Shown: positions 1 through 7,610 of the stretch, piece after piece
Layout: each line of letters begins with the position of its first letter
Position numbering within the stretch: the first letter of the stretch is position 1
Assembly: GCF_000473145.1 (NCBI RefSeq)
Contig: NZ_KI421502.1
Location: forward strand, 102,318 to 166,317
Reading direction: 5' to 3'
Length of the DNA stretch: 64,000 nucleotides
Origin: Leisingera daeponensis DSM 23529
GTDB taxonomy: Bacteria > Pseudomonadota > Alphaproteobacteria > Rhodobacterales > Rhodobacteraceae
Translations under genes and position numbers: made by a program
The notes under the pieces: model-generated
What the model was told of the DNA's origin: nothing
The model's input: the letters and a program-made list of their open reading frames with translations, nothing else
Database searches by the model: none

Positions 1-889
1 TCATGATGCCGATGAACAGGATGGCGGTCACCGGCCAGGTCCAGGTCGGGTTGCTGGTGCCTGCGTGGTTGCTGTTGAAGTAATGGCGGATGGTCACGCC
101 CATCAGGAACACCAGCGCCGCGATCAGCCAGTTGTACTCGGTGGCAAAAGCCAGCGGGTAGTGGTTGGACAGCATCAGGAACACAACCGGCAGCGTCAGG
201 TAGTTGTTGTGGGTCGAGCGCAGCTTGGCGATCTTGCCGTATTTGGCATCCGGCGTGCGGCCTTCCTGCAGGTCCTTCACCACGATGCGCTGGTTCGGCA
301 TGATGATGAAAAACACGTTTGCGGTCATGATGGTCGCGGTGAAAGCGCCCAGATGCAGCATCACGGCGCGGCCGGTGAAGATCTGGTTGTAGCCCCAGCC
401 CATGATCACCAGCAGGATGAACAGCAGCACCATCAGGAAGGTCGGCTTTTCCCCCAGCGGCGATTTGCACAGGAAATCGTAAACGATCCAGCCGATGGTC
501 AGCGATGCGCCGGAAATCAGGATGCCCTGCCACAGCGCCAAGTCGGCCTTGCTGGAGTCAATAAGGTACAGCTCCCCGCCCGCCCAATAGACGATCATCA
601 ACAGGCCGGCGCCAGACAGCCAGGTGGCGTAGCTCTCCCATTTGAACCAGACCAGATGGTCCGGCATGTTCTCCGGCGCCACCAGGTATTTCTGGATGTG
701 ATAAAAACCGCCGCCATGGACCTGCCATTCCTCACCATGCGCGCCGACCGGCAGGTGCGGAACCTTCCGCAGGCCAAGATCCAGCGCAACGAAGTAGAAG
801 GACGATCCGATCCAGGCAATGGCGGTGATGACATGAAGCCAGCGGACCGCAAAGCCCAGCCAGTCCCACATGATCACAAGCTCTTCCAT
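1..889 (-). CDS. puuD: Urate hydroxylase PuuD, membrane domain (partial, 3' end outside window)
   Basis: The minus strand is open from an ATG at 889 to the window edge (296 codons, no stop), so the C-terminus is missing. The protein starts MEELVIMWDWLGFAVRW and has several hydrophobic helices, with histidine-rich stretches such as WLHVITAIAWIG and GGGFYHIQKYL that are typical of the PuuD/DUF989 membrane urate hydroxylase. Family members usually end in a cytochrome c domain, which would lie beyond base 1. The enzyme oxidises urate to 5-hydroxyisourate in the inner membrane. A good ribosome site (AGGAGAG) sits upstream of 889. The gene is divergent from a LysR regulator, which may control it, and uraH, the next pathway step, is nearby. 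Confidence 0.9.
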   Translation of the reverse strand, partial: MEELVIMWDWLGFAVRWLHVITAIAWIGSSFYFVALDLGLRKVPHLPVGAHGEEWQVHGGGFYHIQKYLVAPENMPDHLVWFKWESYATWLSGAGLLMIVYWAGGELYLIDSSKADLALWQGILISGASLTIGWIVYDFLCKSPLGEKPTFLMVLLFILLVIMGWGYNQIFTGRAVMLHLGAFTATIMTANVFFIIMPNQRIVVKDLQEGRTPDAKYGKIAKLRSTHNNYLTLPVVFLMLSNHYPLAFATEYNWLIAALVFLMGVTIRHYFNSNHAGTSNPTWTWPVTAILFIGIM

Positions 890-993
890 TGTTCTCTCCT
901 CATAAGCTTTGACCCGAGACTAGAGCATGGCGTTATTTTCATGTATTAGGTAAAAAATCCAAGCTGTTTCAAAATAACACAAAGAATACGTGA
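890..993. promoter_or_regulatory. Divergent puuD/lysR control region
   Basis: This AT-rich gap separates the two divergent starts. It contains an 8-bp inverted repeat, GTTATTTT at 932-939 and AAAATAAC at 971-978, separated by 31 bases. It also holds a TTTCAAAAT stretch (967-975) like those in the puuE and bhc promoters. A divergent LysR gene usually binds such a region. The exact operator and the -35/-10 elements cannot be fixed by eye. Confidence 0.4.
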
Positions 994-1902
994 ATGGCCT
1001 ATCTCGACAACATCCGCACCTTTGTCCGCGTCTATGAACTTGGCAACATGTCTGCTGCGGCGCGCGACATGCGGATTTCGGCGGCGGTGGCGTCTTCGCG
1101 GATTTCGCAGCTGGAGGATCACCTGAACGTGCGGCTGTTCCAGCGCACTACACGGCTGCTCAATCCGACCGAGCAGGGCAACCTGTTCTATCACGGCGCG
1201 GTCAAGATCCTGGAAGCGGTGGATGAGGCGGAGGCCGATATCAGCAGCGTCACCCAGACCCCGCGCGGCACCCTGTATGTTGCCGCACCGCTGGGGCTGG
1301 GGCAGCGGCTGATTGCCCCGGCGGTGCCGAAGTTCAACGAAGCCTATCCGCTGATCTCGATCCGATTGCGGCTGTCGGACCGCAAGCTGGACCTGGCGGC
1401 AGAGGGGCTGGATGCGGCGTTTTTCCTTGGTGTGCCGGAGGACTCAAACTTGCGCATACGCAAGATCGCCGACTGCCCGCGGGTACTGTGCGCGGCGCCG
1501 GAGTATATCAGGCAGCGCGGCCAGCCGAAAAACAGCGAGGAACTGAAGACGGACGCGCATGATTGCCTGAACCTGCGCTATCCCGGCGCGCCGGAGTTCC
1601 AATGGCCGCTGCGCAGCCGCGACGGGGTCAAGCGGGTGACCGTCACGGGCCCGTTTGAATCGGACCACGGCGATGTGCTGACCAGCTGGGCGCTGGACGG
1701 GCACGGGATCATCCTGAAGCCGGTGTTTGAAATATCGGAACACCTTGCCTCCGGCCGGCTGGTGCCGGTGCTGACGGAGGAGCCGCCGATCCCGATCCAG
1801 ATGGCCTGCCTGTACGTCCACCGCCGCCATCAGGACCCCAAGGTGCGGCTGTTCATGGATTTCATGGTGGACCACATCCAAGCGTCCCTCCCCTCGGAAT
1901 AA
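994..1902 (+). CDS. LysR-family transcriptional regulator
   Basis: This 302-residue protein has the LysR layout: an N-terminal winged helix-turn-helix (about residues 1-60, with SAAARDMRISAAVASSRISQLE followed by RLFQRTTR) and a periplasmic-binding-like effector domain (about 90-295). It is divergent from puuD and sits among urate and allantoin genes, so a role in purine-catabolic control with a ureide or urate effector is likely but inferred. The ATG at 994 has no strong ribosome site (AAGAA at best), suggesting low expression. The alternative is an orphan regulator unrelated to its neighbours. Confidence 0.85.
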   Translation: MAYLDNIRTFVRVYELGNMSAAARDMRISAAVASSRISQLEDHLNVRLFQRTTRLLNPTEQGNLFYHGAVKILEAVDEAEADISSVTQTPRGTLYVAAPLGLGQRLIAPAVPKFNEAYPLISIRLRLSDRKLDLAAEGLDAAFFLGVPEDSNLRIRKIADCPRVLCAAPEYIRQRGQPKNSEELKTDAHDCLNLRYPGAPEFQWPLRSRDGVKRVTVTGPFESDHGDVLTSWALDGHGIILKPVFEISEHLASGRLVPVLTEEPPIPIQMACLYVHRRHQDPKVRLFMDFMVDHIQASLPSE

Positions 1903-1931
1903 AAAAGCCCGCCCCAGTTGCCTGGGACGGG
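1901..1931 (-). terminator. Intrinsic terminator for uraH
   Basis: On the minus strand, downstream of uraH, a GC-rich stem (CCGTCCCAG pairing with CTGGGGCGG, loop GCAA) is followed by a run of U (complement of A at 1901-1906). The A-run overlaps the lysR stop codon. On the plus strand the hairpin could also stop lysR transcripts, but less efficiently because the U tract is on the other side. Confidence 0.75.
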
Positions 1932-1981
1932 AACCGCCGGCAGATGCCAAGCGGGAGGAGAGGTATCTTGGAACTTGCGGC

Positions 1982-2338
1982 TCAGCTGCCGCGGTAGGTC
2001 GAATAGCCGTAGGGCGACAGCAGCAGCGGCACATGGTAGTGGCTGTCCGCCTCGCTCATGCCGAAACGCAGCGGCACCTCGTCCAGAAACAGCGGATCGG
2101 CGCCTGCCTGGCCGGTGGCGCGCAGATAGCCGCCCGCGTGAAACACCAGCTCATAGGTGCCGGTGGCGAATTCGCCGGCCGGCAGGATCTGCTCATCGGT
2201 GCGCCCGTCGTGATTGGTGGTCAGGCTGCGCAGGTGGATGCGCTCATCGCCCTCGATCCGGTAAAGCTCGATCTTCAGCCCTTCCGCCGGGCAGCCGCGG
2301 GCGGTGTCCAGCACATGGGTGGTCAGAAATCCGGCCAT
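1982..2338 (-). CDS. uraH: 5-hydroxyisourate hydrolase (transthyretin-like)
   Basis: The 118-residue protein is the normal length for UraH. It has the N-terminal [10 protein letters not shown] segment, the [19 protein letters not shown] end and the family-defining C-terminal YRGS tetrapeptide. It hydrolyses 5-hydroxyisourate, the product of PuuD, to OHCU in the cytoplasm. The start at 2338 is preceded by AAGGAGG five bases upstream. It is divergent from puuE-uraD, which carries the next enzyme (OHCU decarboxylase), so one control region probably serves both. Confidence 0.96.
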   Translation of the reverse strand: MAGFLTTHVLDTARGCPAEGLKIELYRIEGDERIHLRSLTTNHDGRTDEQILPAGEFATGTYELVFHAGGYLRATGQAGADPLFLDEVPLRFGMSEADSHYHVPLLLSPYGYSTYRGS

Positions 2339-2416
2339 GCCAGCCTCCTTTCAATTCCGTTTCCCTAGGTATGCGTTGTTCAGCCCGCCCCATACAGCGG
2401 GAAGAGTCAAAAAGTT

Positions 2417-2437
2417 CTTTCAAAAATATACTGAAAG
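2417..2437. promoter_or_regulatory. Inverted repeat in the uraH/puuE divergent promoter region
   Basis: CTTTCA (2417-2422) and TGAAAG (2432-2437) form a 6-bp inverted repeat around a 9-base spacer. The spacer includes TATACT (2427-2432), which could be a -10 element for puuE, whose start is 50 bases downstream. The first 11 bases (CTTTCAAAAAT) recur exactly at 11022-11032 in the bhcA/bhcR promoter region. A second small palindrome, CAGATTATCTG, lies at 2444-2454. The site is a candidate operator; the bound protein is unknown. Confidence 0.45.
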
Positions 2438-2487
2438 CCGAAGCAGATTATCTGTTCTATACATAATAAAAAGACAGGAGACCTGAC

Positions 2488-3903
2488 GTGACGCGCTATC
2501 CTCGTGACTTGCGCGGGTACGGTGCTGAGGCACCTGACCCGCAGTGGCCAAATGGGGCCAAAGCTGCCGTGCAATTTGTCCTCAACTATGAAGAAGGCGG
2601 CGAGAATTGCGTCCTGCACGGGGATGCTGCCTCTGAGGCGTTTCTGTCGGACATTCCCGGTGCCGCGCAATGGCCCGGCCAGCGCCACTGGAACATGGAG
2701 TCGATCTATGAATACGGCAGCCGCGCCGGCTTCTGGCGGCTGCACCGGCTGTTCACCGGCGCGGGCATCCCGCTCACCATCTATGGCGTGGCGACCGCGC
2801 TGGCGCGCAGCCCCGAGCAGGTGCAGGCGATGAAGGACGCGGATTGGGAGATCGCCAGCCACGGCCTGAAATGGGTCGAGCACAAGGACATGGCCGAGGA
2901 GGAGGAGCGCGCCGCAATCGCCGAGGCTGTGCGCCTGCATACCGAAGTGACCGGCACCCGCCCGCGCGGCTGGTACACCGGCCGCTGCAGCGCCAACACG
3001 GTGCGGCTGGTAGCCGAGGAAGGCGGGTTTGATTATATCTCCGACACCTATGACGACGACCTGCCCTATTGGCTGGAAACCGGCGGACGCGATCAGCTGA
3101 TCATTCCTTATACGCTGGAAGCCAACGACATGCGGTTCGCCAACTCGCCGGGCTGGATCACGGGTGAGCATTTCTTTCAGTATCTGAAAGATGCCTTTGA
3201 CGTGATCTATGCCGAGGGCGAGGCGGGCGCGGCGAAAATGATGACCATCGGCCTGCACTGCCGTCTGGTTGGCCGTCCGGGCAAGATTGCCGGCCTCAAG
3301 CGGTTTATTGATTACATCCAGGGCTTTGAGGGTGTCTGGTGCCCGCGCCGCATCGACATTGCCGAGCATTGGGCCGAAACCCATCCGCCGGTGAAACGCG
3401 AGCGCCCCAGCCGGATGGGGCGCGAGGCGTTCGTGTCCAAGTTCGGCTCGATCTTCGAACACTCGCCCTGGATCGCCGACCGTGCCTTTGATCTGGAGCT
3501 GGGCCCGGCGCATGACTGCGCGGCTGGCGTCCACAACGCGCTGTGCCGGATCTTCCGCACCGCCAGCGAGGAAGAGCGCCTGGGCGTTCTGACCGCGCAC
3601 CCGGATCTGGCGGGCAAGCTGGCCGCGGCGGGCCGTCTAACCGCCGAGAGCACCTCGGAACAGTCCAGCGCCGGCCTTGACATGCTGACTGACGAGGAGC
3701 GCGAGACCTTTACCCGGCTCAACACCGAGTATGTGGAGAAGCACGGCTTCCCCTTCATCATCGCGGTGCGCGACCATAACAAGGCGTCGATCATGGAGGC
3801 GTTCCATCGCCGGATCCACAACGACCGGGCAACCGAATTCGCCGAGGCCTGCCGCCAGGTGGAGCGCATTGCCCAGTTCCGGTTGCAGGACCTGCTGCCA
3901 TGA
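2488..3903 (+). CDS. puuE: Fused allantoinase PuuE / OHCU decarboxylase UraD
   Basis: The 471-residue protein joins two enzymes. Residues 1 to about 300 are a polysaccharide-deacetylase-fold allantoinase of the PuuE type (NYEEGGENCVLHGD; ASHGLKWVEHKDM). Residues about 310-471 are an OHCU decarboxylase (UraD) with the AHPDLAGK motif around residue 371. UraD converts OHCU to S-allantoin and PuuE opens the allantoin ring to allantoate, so consecutive steps share one chain. Translation starts at GTG 2488, seven bases after CAGGAG. The gene overlaps allA by the ATGA at 3900-3903, indicating translational coupling. Confidence 0.95.
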   Translation: MTRYPRDLRGYGAEAPDPQWPNGAKAAVQFVLNYEEGGENCVLHGDAASEAFLSDIPGAAQWPGQRHWNMESIYEYGSRAGFWRLHRLFTGAGIPLTIYGVATALARSPEQVQAMKDADWEIASHGLKWVEHKDMAEEEERAAIAEAVRLHTEVTGTRPRGWYTGRCSANTVRLVAEEGGFDYISDTYDDDLPYWLETGGRDQLIIPYTLEANDMRFANSPGWITGEHFFQYLKDAFDVIYAEGEAGAAKMMTIGLHCRLVGRPGKIAGLKRFIDYIQGFEGVWCPRRIDIAEHWAETHPPVKRERPSRMGREAFVSKFGSIFEHSPWIADRAFDLELGPAHDCAAGVHNALCRIFRTASEEERLGVLTAHPDLAGKLAAAGRLTAESTSEQSSAGLDMLTDEERETFTRLNTEYVEKHGFPFIIAVRDHNKASIMEAFHRRIHNDRATEFAEACRQVERIAQFRLQDLLP

Positions 3904-4391
3904 GCCGCCTGCTGACCGCCGTGCCGCTCACCGCGGAGGCCTTTGCGCCTTATGGCGACGTGATCGAGGCCGCGGGCGCGCCGGACAAGCTGATCAATCA
4001 GGGCATGTGCGGCCGTCACCACGACCGCGCCCGTCTCGATTTCGGCGAGGGCGGACGGGCAGGCATCAGCCTGTTCGACGCCCGGGCCCGCCACCTGCCG
4101 CACAAGGTGGACATGGTTGAACGCCACCCCGACGGCAGCCAGGCCTTTGTGCCGGTCAGCGGTGTGCCGATGCTGGTCATTGTCGCGGGAGACGCTGGCG
4201 GTGTCCCGGTTGAGCTGAAAGCCTTCATCACCCAGCCGGGCCAGTCCATCAACCTGCACCGGGGCACCTGGCACGGGGTGCTCACCCCGCTGGGCGCCCC
4301 CGGACAGTACATCGTGGTCGACCGCATCGGACAGACCCCGAACCTGGAAGAACACTGGTTCCAGGACCCCTACACCGTGGTTTCAGAGTAA
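3900..4391 (+). CDS. allA: Ureidoglycolate lyase
   Basis: This 163-residue cupin-type protein has the AllA landmarks LTAEAFAPYGDVIE at the N-terminus, KVDMVERHPDGSQAFVPV in the middle, and the LHRGTWHG and YIVVDR segments near the end. It splits ureidoglycolate into glyoxylate and urea in the cytoplasm. It is coupled to puuE-uraD by a four-base overlap. Its two products match its neighbours: glyoxylate can enter the bhc cycle encoded 2 kb away, and urea could leave or enter through the AmiS/UreI-like channel at 5967-6479. Confidence 0.95.
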   Translation: MSRLLTAVPLTAEAFAPYGDVIEAAGAPDKLINQGMCGRHHDRARLDFGEGGRAGISLFDARARHLPHKVDMVERHPDGSQAFVPVSGVPMLVIVAGDAGGVPVELKAFITQPGQSINLHRGTWHGVLTPLGAPGQYIVVDRIGQTPNLEEHWFQDPYTVVSE

Positions 4392-4464
4392 CCCCCGAAA
4401 TAACCGAAGCCGCTCACACAACAACAAGAAGCGGCAAGATCCCCATGACCAACAGGAGATATTC

Positions 4465-5901
4465 ATGGCTGACACTTCCATAGGGACGCCAGCGCAGTTG
4501 CGCGACCCCAATTATACCCCCCCCTTGCACAAGGCGGTGCCGCTGGGCATCCAGCATGTGCTGGCGATGTTCGTCTCGAACGTGACGCCGGCGATCATCG
4601 TGGCAGGTGCCGCCGGGTTCGGTTTCGGCTCCAACTCGCCCGATTTCCCGGAACTGCTTTACCTCATTCAGATGTCGATGCTGTTTGCCGGCATTGCCAC
4701 GCTTTTGCAGACCATCACTTTGGGCCCGGTCGGCGCCGCGCTGCCGATTGTGCAGGGCACCTCCTTTGCCTTTCTGCCGATCATGATCCCGCTGGTTGCG
4801 GGCAAGGGCGTGGACGGGCTGGCGGCCATGTTCACCGGCGTCATCATCGGCGGCATCTTCCATGCTTCGCTGGGCATGGTGATCGGCAGGATCCGCTTTG
4901 CCCTGCCGCCGCTGGTGACGGGCCTGGTGGTCACGATGATCGGCCTCGCGCTGGTCAAGGTGGGCATCCAGTATGCCGCTGGCGGTGTGCCCGCCATCGG
5001 CACGCCGGAATACGGCTCTCTCCTCAACTGGTCGGCGGCGCTGGTGGTGATCCTGGTGACCCTGGGCCTCAAGTTCTTCACCCGGGGGATGCTGTCGGTC
5101 TCTGCCGTTCTGCTCGGACTGATTGTGGGCTACATCTATGCGCTGATGACAGGCATGCTGACGTTTGAGGCGGTTTCCGGCTCCTGGGAGCGGGCCGCAG
5201 CCTTTGCCCTGCCGCAGCCGTTCAAATACGGGGTGGAATTCTCCGCCGCGGCCCTCATCGGCTTCTGCCTGATGAGCTTTGTCTCTGCGGTGGAAACCGT
5301 CGGGGACGTCTCTGGCGTGACCAAGGGCGGCGCGGGCCGTGAGGCCACCGAGGAGGAAATTGCCGGTGCGACCTATGCCGATGGTATCGGCACCGCCATT
5401 GCGGGCTTCTTCGGCGCCTTCCCTAACACCTCCTTCAGCCAGAACGTCGGCTTGATTGCCATGACCGGCGTGATGAGCCGCCACGTGGTTACCTGCGGCG
5501 CCATCTTCCTGATCATCTGCGGGCTGATCCCCAAGGTTGGCGCTGTGATCCGCACCGTGCCGATCGAGGTGCTGGGCGGCGGCGTCATCGTGATGTTCGG
5601 CATGGTGGTTGCGGCCGGTGTTTCGATGCTGTCGGACGTGGACTGGAACCGCCGGAACATGGTGATCTTTGCGATTTCCCTGTCCATCGGCCTGGGACTG
5701 CAGCTGGAGCCGGGTGCATTGCAGCACATGCCCGATACCGCGCGCATCCTGCTGACCAGCGGCCTGCTGCCCGCGGCGCTGATTGCCATCGTGCTGAACC
5801 TGGTGCTGCCGCAGGATCTGGCGGACGAAGCCACCGAGGAAGTCTCGGGCGGCTTAAGCGGACACGGCAAAGGCTCGCTGCCGCATGAGGATCATGCCTG
5901 A
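4465..5901 (+). CDS. NCS2-family urate/xanthine permease
   Basis: The 478-residue, very hydrophobic protein has the NCS2 (nucleobase:cation symporter 2) pattern of about 14 membrane helices. Landmarks include GIQHVLAMFVSNVTPAIIVAGA near the start, VQGTSFAFLP, and FPNTSFSQNVGLIAMTGVMSRH, which includes the conserved QN.G segment. Position downstream of puuE-uraD-allA points to urate, xanthine or possibly allantoin as substrate. The 73-base gap after allA holds a ribosome site (CAGGAG) but no clear terminator, so it is probably cotranscribed. A strong terminator follows at 5931. Confidence 0.9.
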   Translation: MADTSIGTPAQLRDPNYTPPLHKAVPLGIQHVLAMFVSNVTPAIIVAGAAGFGFGSNSPDFPELLYLIQMSMLFAGIATLLQTITLGPVGAALPIVQGTSFAFLPIMIPLVAGKGVDGLAAMFTGVIIGGIFHASLGMVIGRIRFALPPLVTGLVVTMIGLALVKVGIQYAAGGVPAIGTPEYGSLLNWSAALVVILVTLGLKFFTRGMLSVSAVLLGLIVGYIYALMTGMLTFEAVSGSWERAAAFALPQPFKYGVEFSAAALIGFCLMSFVSAVETVGDVSGVTKGGAGREATEEEIAGATYADGIGTAIAGFFGAFPNTSFSQNVGLIAMTGVMSRHVVTCGAIFLIICGLIPKVGAVIRTVPIEVLGGGVIVMFGMVVAAGVSMLSDVDWNRRNMVIFAISLSIGLGLQLEPGALQHMPDTARILLTSGLLPAALIAIVLNLVLPQDLADEATEEVSGGLSGHGKGSLPHEDHA

Positions 5902-5930
5902 CGCGCCTAGCGCCGTGTGAGAATGAGAGA

Positions 5931-5957
5931 GCCGGCCCTTTTCAGGGTCGGCTTTTT
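5931..5957 (+). terminator. Intrinsic terminator of the puuE-allA-permease operon
   Basis: GCCGGCCCT pairs with AGGGTCGGC (one G-U pair) around the loop TTTC, followed by TTTTT. It lies 30 bases after the permease stop and just before the convergent channel gene. Confidence 0.9.
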
Positions 5958-5966
5958 CGTGCGGGC

Positions 5967-6479
5967 TCAGCCGCTTAAGCCGTGCAGCACCGCCAGCCCC
6001 GGCAGCCAGCCGGTGAAGATCCCGCACAGCAGCGTTGCCAAGGCGGTCAGCCGGGGGCTGCCGCGCCTGAGGGCAAGGTTCAGGAAGTACAGAAACCACA
6101 GCCCGGACCAGGCGGCCCAGCATCCGGCCAGCCAGACGTCGAACAAACCCTCCGCCTGCGCCAGCACCCGCAGCACCATGGGCGCGGCGGTCAGCGCCAC
6201 AAAACCGCTGAACCATCCCAGCCCATCGCCGCTGGATGCGAAAATCCGGTTGTAGGCCACCCACAAGTAAGTAGTGCCGAACAGCAGGGTCATACCGGCA
6301 TCCAGCAGGTCCGCCGGCTGCTGCGCCGCCAGCGCGATCAGCAGGACGACGGCAAAAAACACCAGTGCCGCAACCGCATTGATCAGGATGATCTCGCGGT
6401 CCTGAATACGGCCCATCTGCCAGACGCCGTTCAGGCACAGCACCACGCCGACCACCAGCAGGCTTAATCCCAGAAACAT
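5967..6479 (-). CDS. AmiS/UreI-family urea or amide channel
   Basis: The 170-residue membrane protein has about six hydrophobic helices. It starts MFLGLSLLVVGVVLCLNGVWQMGRI with EIILIN soon after, and has LLFGTTYLWVAYNRI in the middle, all typical of the AmiS/UreI acid-activated urea channel family. Passive urea movement across the inner membrane is the likely role. Urea is made by AllA, whose operon converges on this gene. No urease gene is in the window, so it may export urea as waste or feed a distant urease. It lies 3' of the bhc operon but is separated from it by a terminator. Confidence 0.8.
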   Translation of the reverse strand: MFLGLSLLVVGVVLCLNGVWQMGRIQDREIILINAVAALVFFAVVLLIALAAQQPADLLDAGMTLLFGTTYLWVAYNRIFASSGDGLGWFSGFVALTAAPMVLRVLAQAEGLFDVWLAGCWAAWSGLWFLYFLNLALRRGSPRLTALATLLCGIFTGWLPGLAVLHGLSG

Positions 6480-6493
6480 GTTCTCAGCCCCTC

Positions 6494-6528
6494 AAAGAAA
6501 AACAGGAGAGAGGTACACCTCTCTCCTG
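6494..6528 (-). terminator. Intrinsic terminator of the bhc operon
   Basis: A near-perfect palindrome at 6503-6528 has 12-bp arms (CAGGAGAGAGGT and ACCTCTCTCCTG) around two bases. On the minus strand it is followed by TTTTTCTTT (complement of 6494-6502). It sits between bhcD and the channel gene, so the channel needs read-through or its own promoter. Confidence 0.88.
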
Positions 6529-6574
6529 CCGCTCCGCTATGCGGATATTTGCAGAATGTGTTTCTGGCTGGGGC

Positions 6575-7540
6575 TTAGAAATCGACCTCGATGGCGATGC
6601 CCTTTTCCAACGCCACCTCAACCACGGAGGCCGCGACGGCCAGATCCTGCAGGCCGACGCCGGTGCCGTCGAACAGGGTGATCTGATCGTCCGATGTGCG
6701 TCCCGGATTGGTGCCGTTGATCACCGCGCCGATCTGGGCCACGTCAGACTCCTGGATCAGGCCCTGGGCCACTGCGTGCTGCGCCTCGCCGATGGAGATG
6801 GATTGCGCCACTTCGTCGGTGAACACCGTTGCCTTGACCAGCAGTTCGGCCTCAACCTCCTGCTTGCCCTTGGTATCGGTGCCCATGCAGGCGATGTGGG
6901 TGCCGGGGCTGACGTGATCTGCCATCAGCGACGGTGCGAAGGCCGACGTGATGGAGATGATCACATCCGCATCAGCCATGCCGGGGAGGTCCACCGCCTC
7001 AAACGGCACGCCTGCTTCTGCGGCGACCTTTTCGATGTTGGGCAGCATTTCCGGGTGGTAGTTCCAGCCGATGACCTTCTCGAACGGGCGCTGCTCCAAT
7101 GCGGCGCGCAGTTGGAAGGTGGCCTGATGGCCTGCGCCGATCATGCCGATCACCTTGGCGCCCTGGCGGGCCAGATGCTTGATCGACACCGAGGACGCCG
7201 CGGCGGTGCGCAGCGCGGTCAAGAGGTTGCCGCCCACCATCGCCTTCACCTTGCCGGTGTCCGGGTCGAACAGGAAAACGGTGGACTGGTGGTTGATCAG
7301 CCCGCGCTTTTCCAGGTTGTTGGGCCAGTAGCCGCCGGCCTTCAGGCCCAGCGTCAGCCCGGCACGGTCAAAGCCGCCCTTGAAGCCGTAGAGCGCATCC
7401 TCGTGGCCGATTGCCTCGCGCACCACAGGGAAGTTGTAGGCATCCCCCGAAGCCATGGCGGCAAAGACCTTCTCGACCGCATCGAACGAGGCTTCGCGGG
7501 TCACCAGGTCCGCAACCGCCTTTTCCGGAACGATATACAT
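6575..7540 (-). CDS. bhcD: Iminosuccinate reductase
   Basis: The 321-residue protein is of the ornithine cyclodeaminase/mu-crystallin family, with a Rossmann segment VIGMIGAGHQATFQL (about residues 130-145). In the beta-hydroxyaspartate cycle this family member reduces iminosuccinate to aspartate with NADH, regenerating the amino donor for BhcA. I assign bhcD from the complete gene set and order (bhcA-B-C-D with divergent IclR), which matches the cycle described in Paracoccus denitrificans. The start at 7540 follows a GAGGAG site. An attenuator-like hairpin lies between bhcC and this gene. Confidence 0.93.
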   Translation of the reverse strand: MYIVPEKAVADLVTREASFDAVEKVFAAMASGDAYNFPVVREAIGHEDALYGFKGGFDRAGLTLGLKAGGYWPNNLEKRGLINHQSTVFLFDPDTGKVKAMVGGNLLTALRTAAASSVSIKHLARQGAKVIGMIGAGHQATFQLRAALEQRPFEKVIGWNYHPEMLPNIEKVAAEAGVPFEAVDLPGMADADVIISITSAFAPSLMADHVSPGTHIACMGTDTKGKQEVEAELLVKATVFTDEVAQSISIGEAQHAVAQGLIQESDVAQIGAVINGTNPGRTSDDQITLFDGTGVGLQDLAVAASVVEVALEKGIAIEVDF

Positions 7541-7557
7541 GTCTGTTTCTCCTCAAC

Positions 7558-7594
7558 AAAAAAGCCGGCGGAGGGCGGCATGCGCACCTCCGCC
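7558..7594 (-). terminator. Intra-operon terminator/attenuator between bhcC and bhcD
   Basis: On the minus strand GGCGGAGG (complement of 7587-7594) pairs with CCTCCGCC (complement of 7567-7574). The stem is followed by GGC and a run of six T (complement of 7558-7563). The structure has every part of an intrinsic terminator but lies inside the operon. It could lower bhcD expression relative to bhcABC, or protect the upstream mRNA 3' end. Confidence 0.75.
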
Positions 7595-7610
7595 AGTTCG
7601 GGGATCGTCC

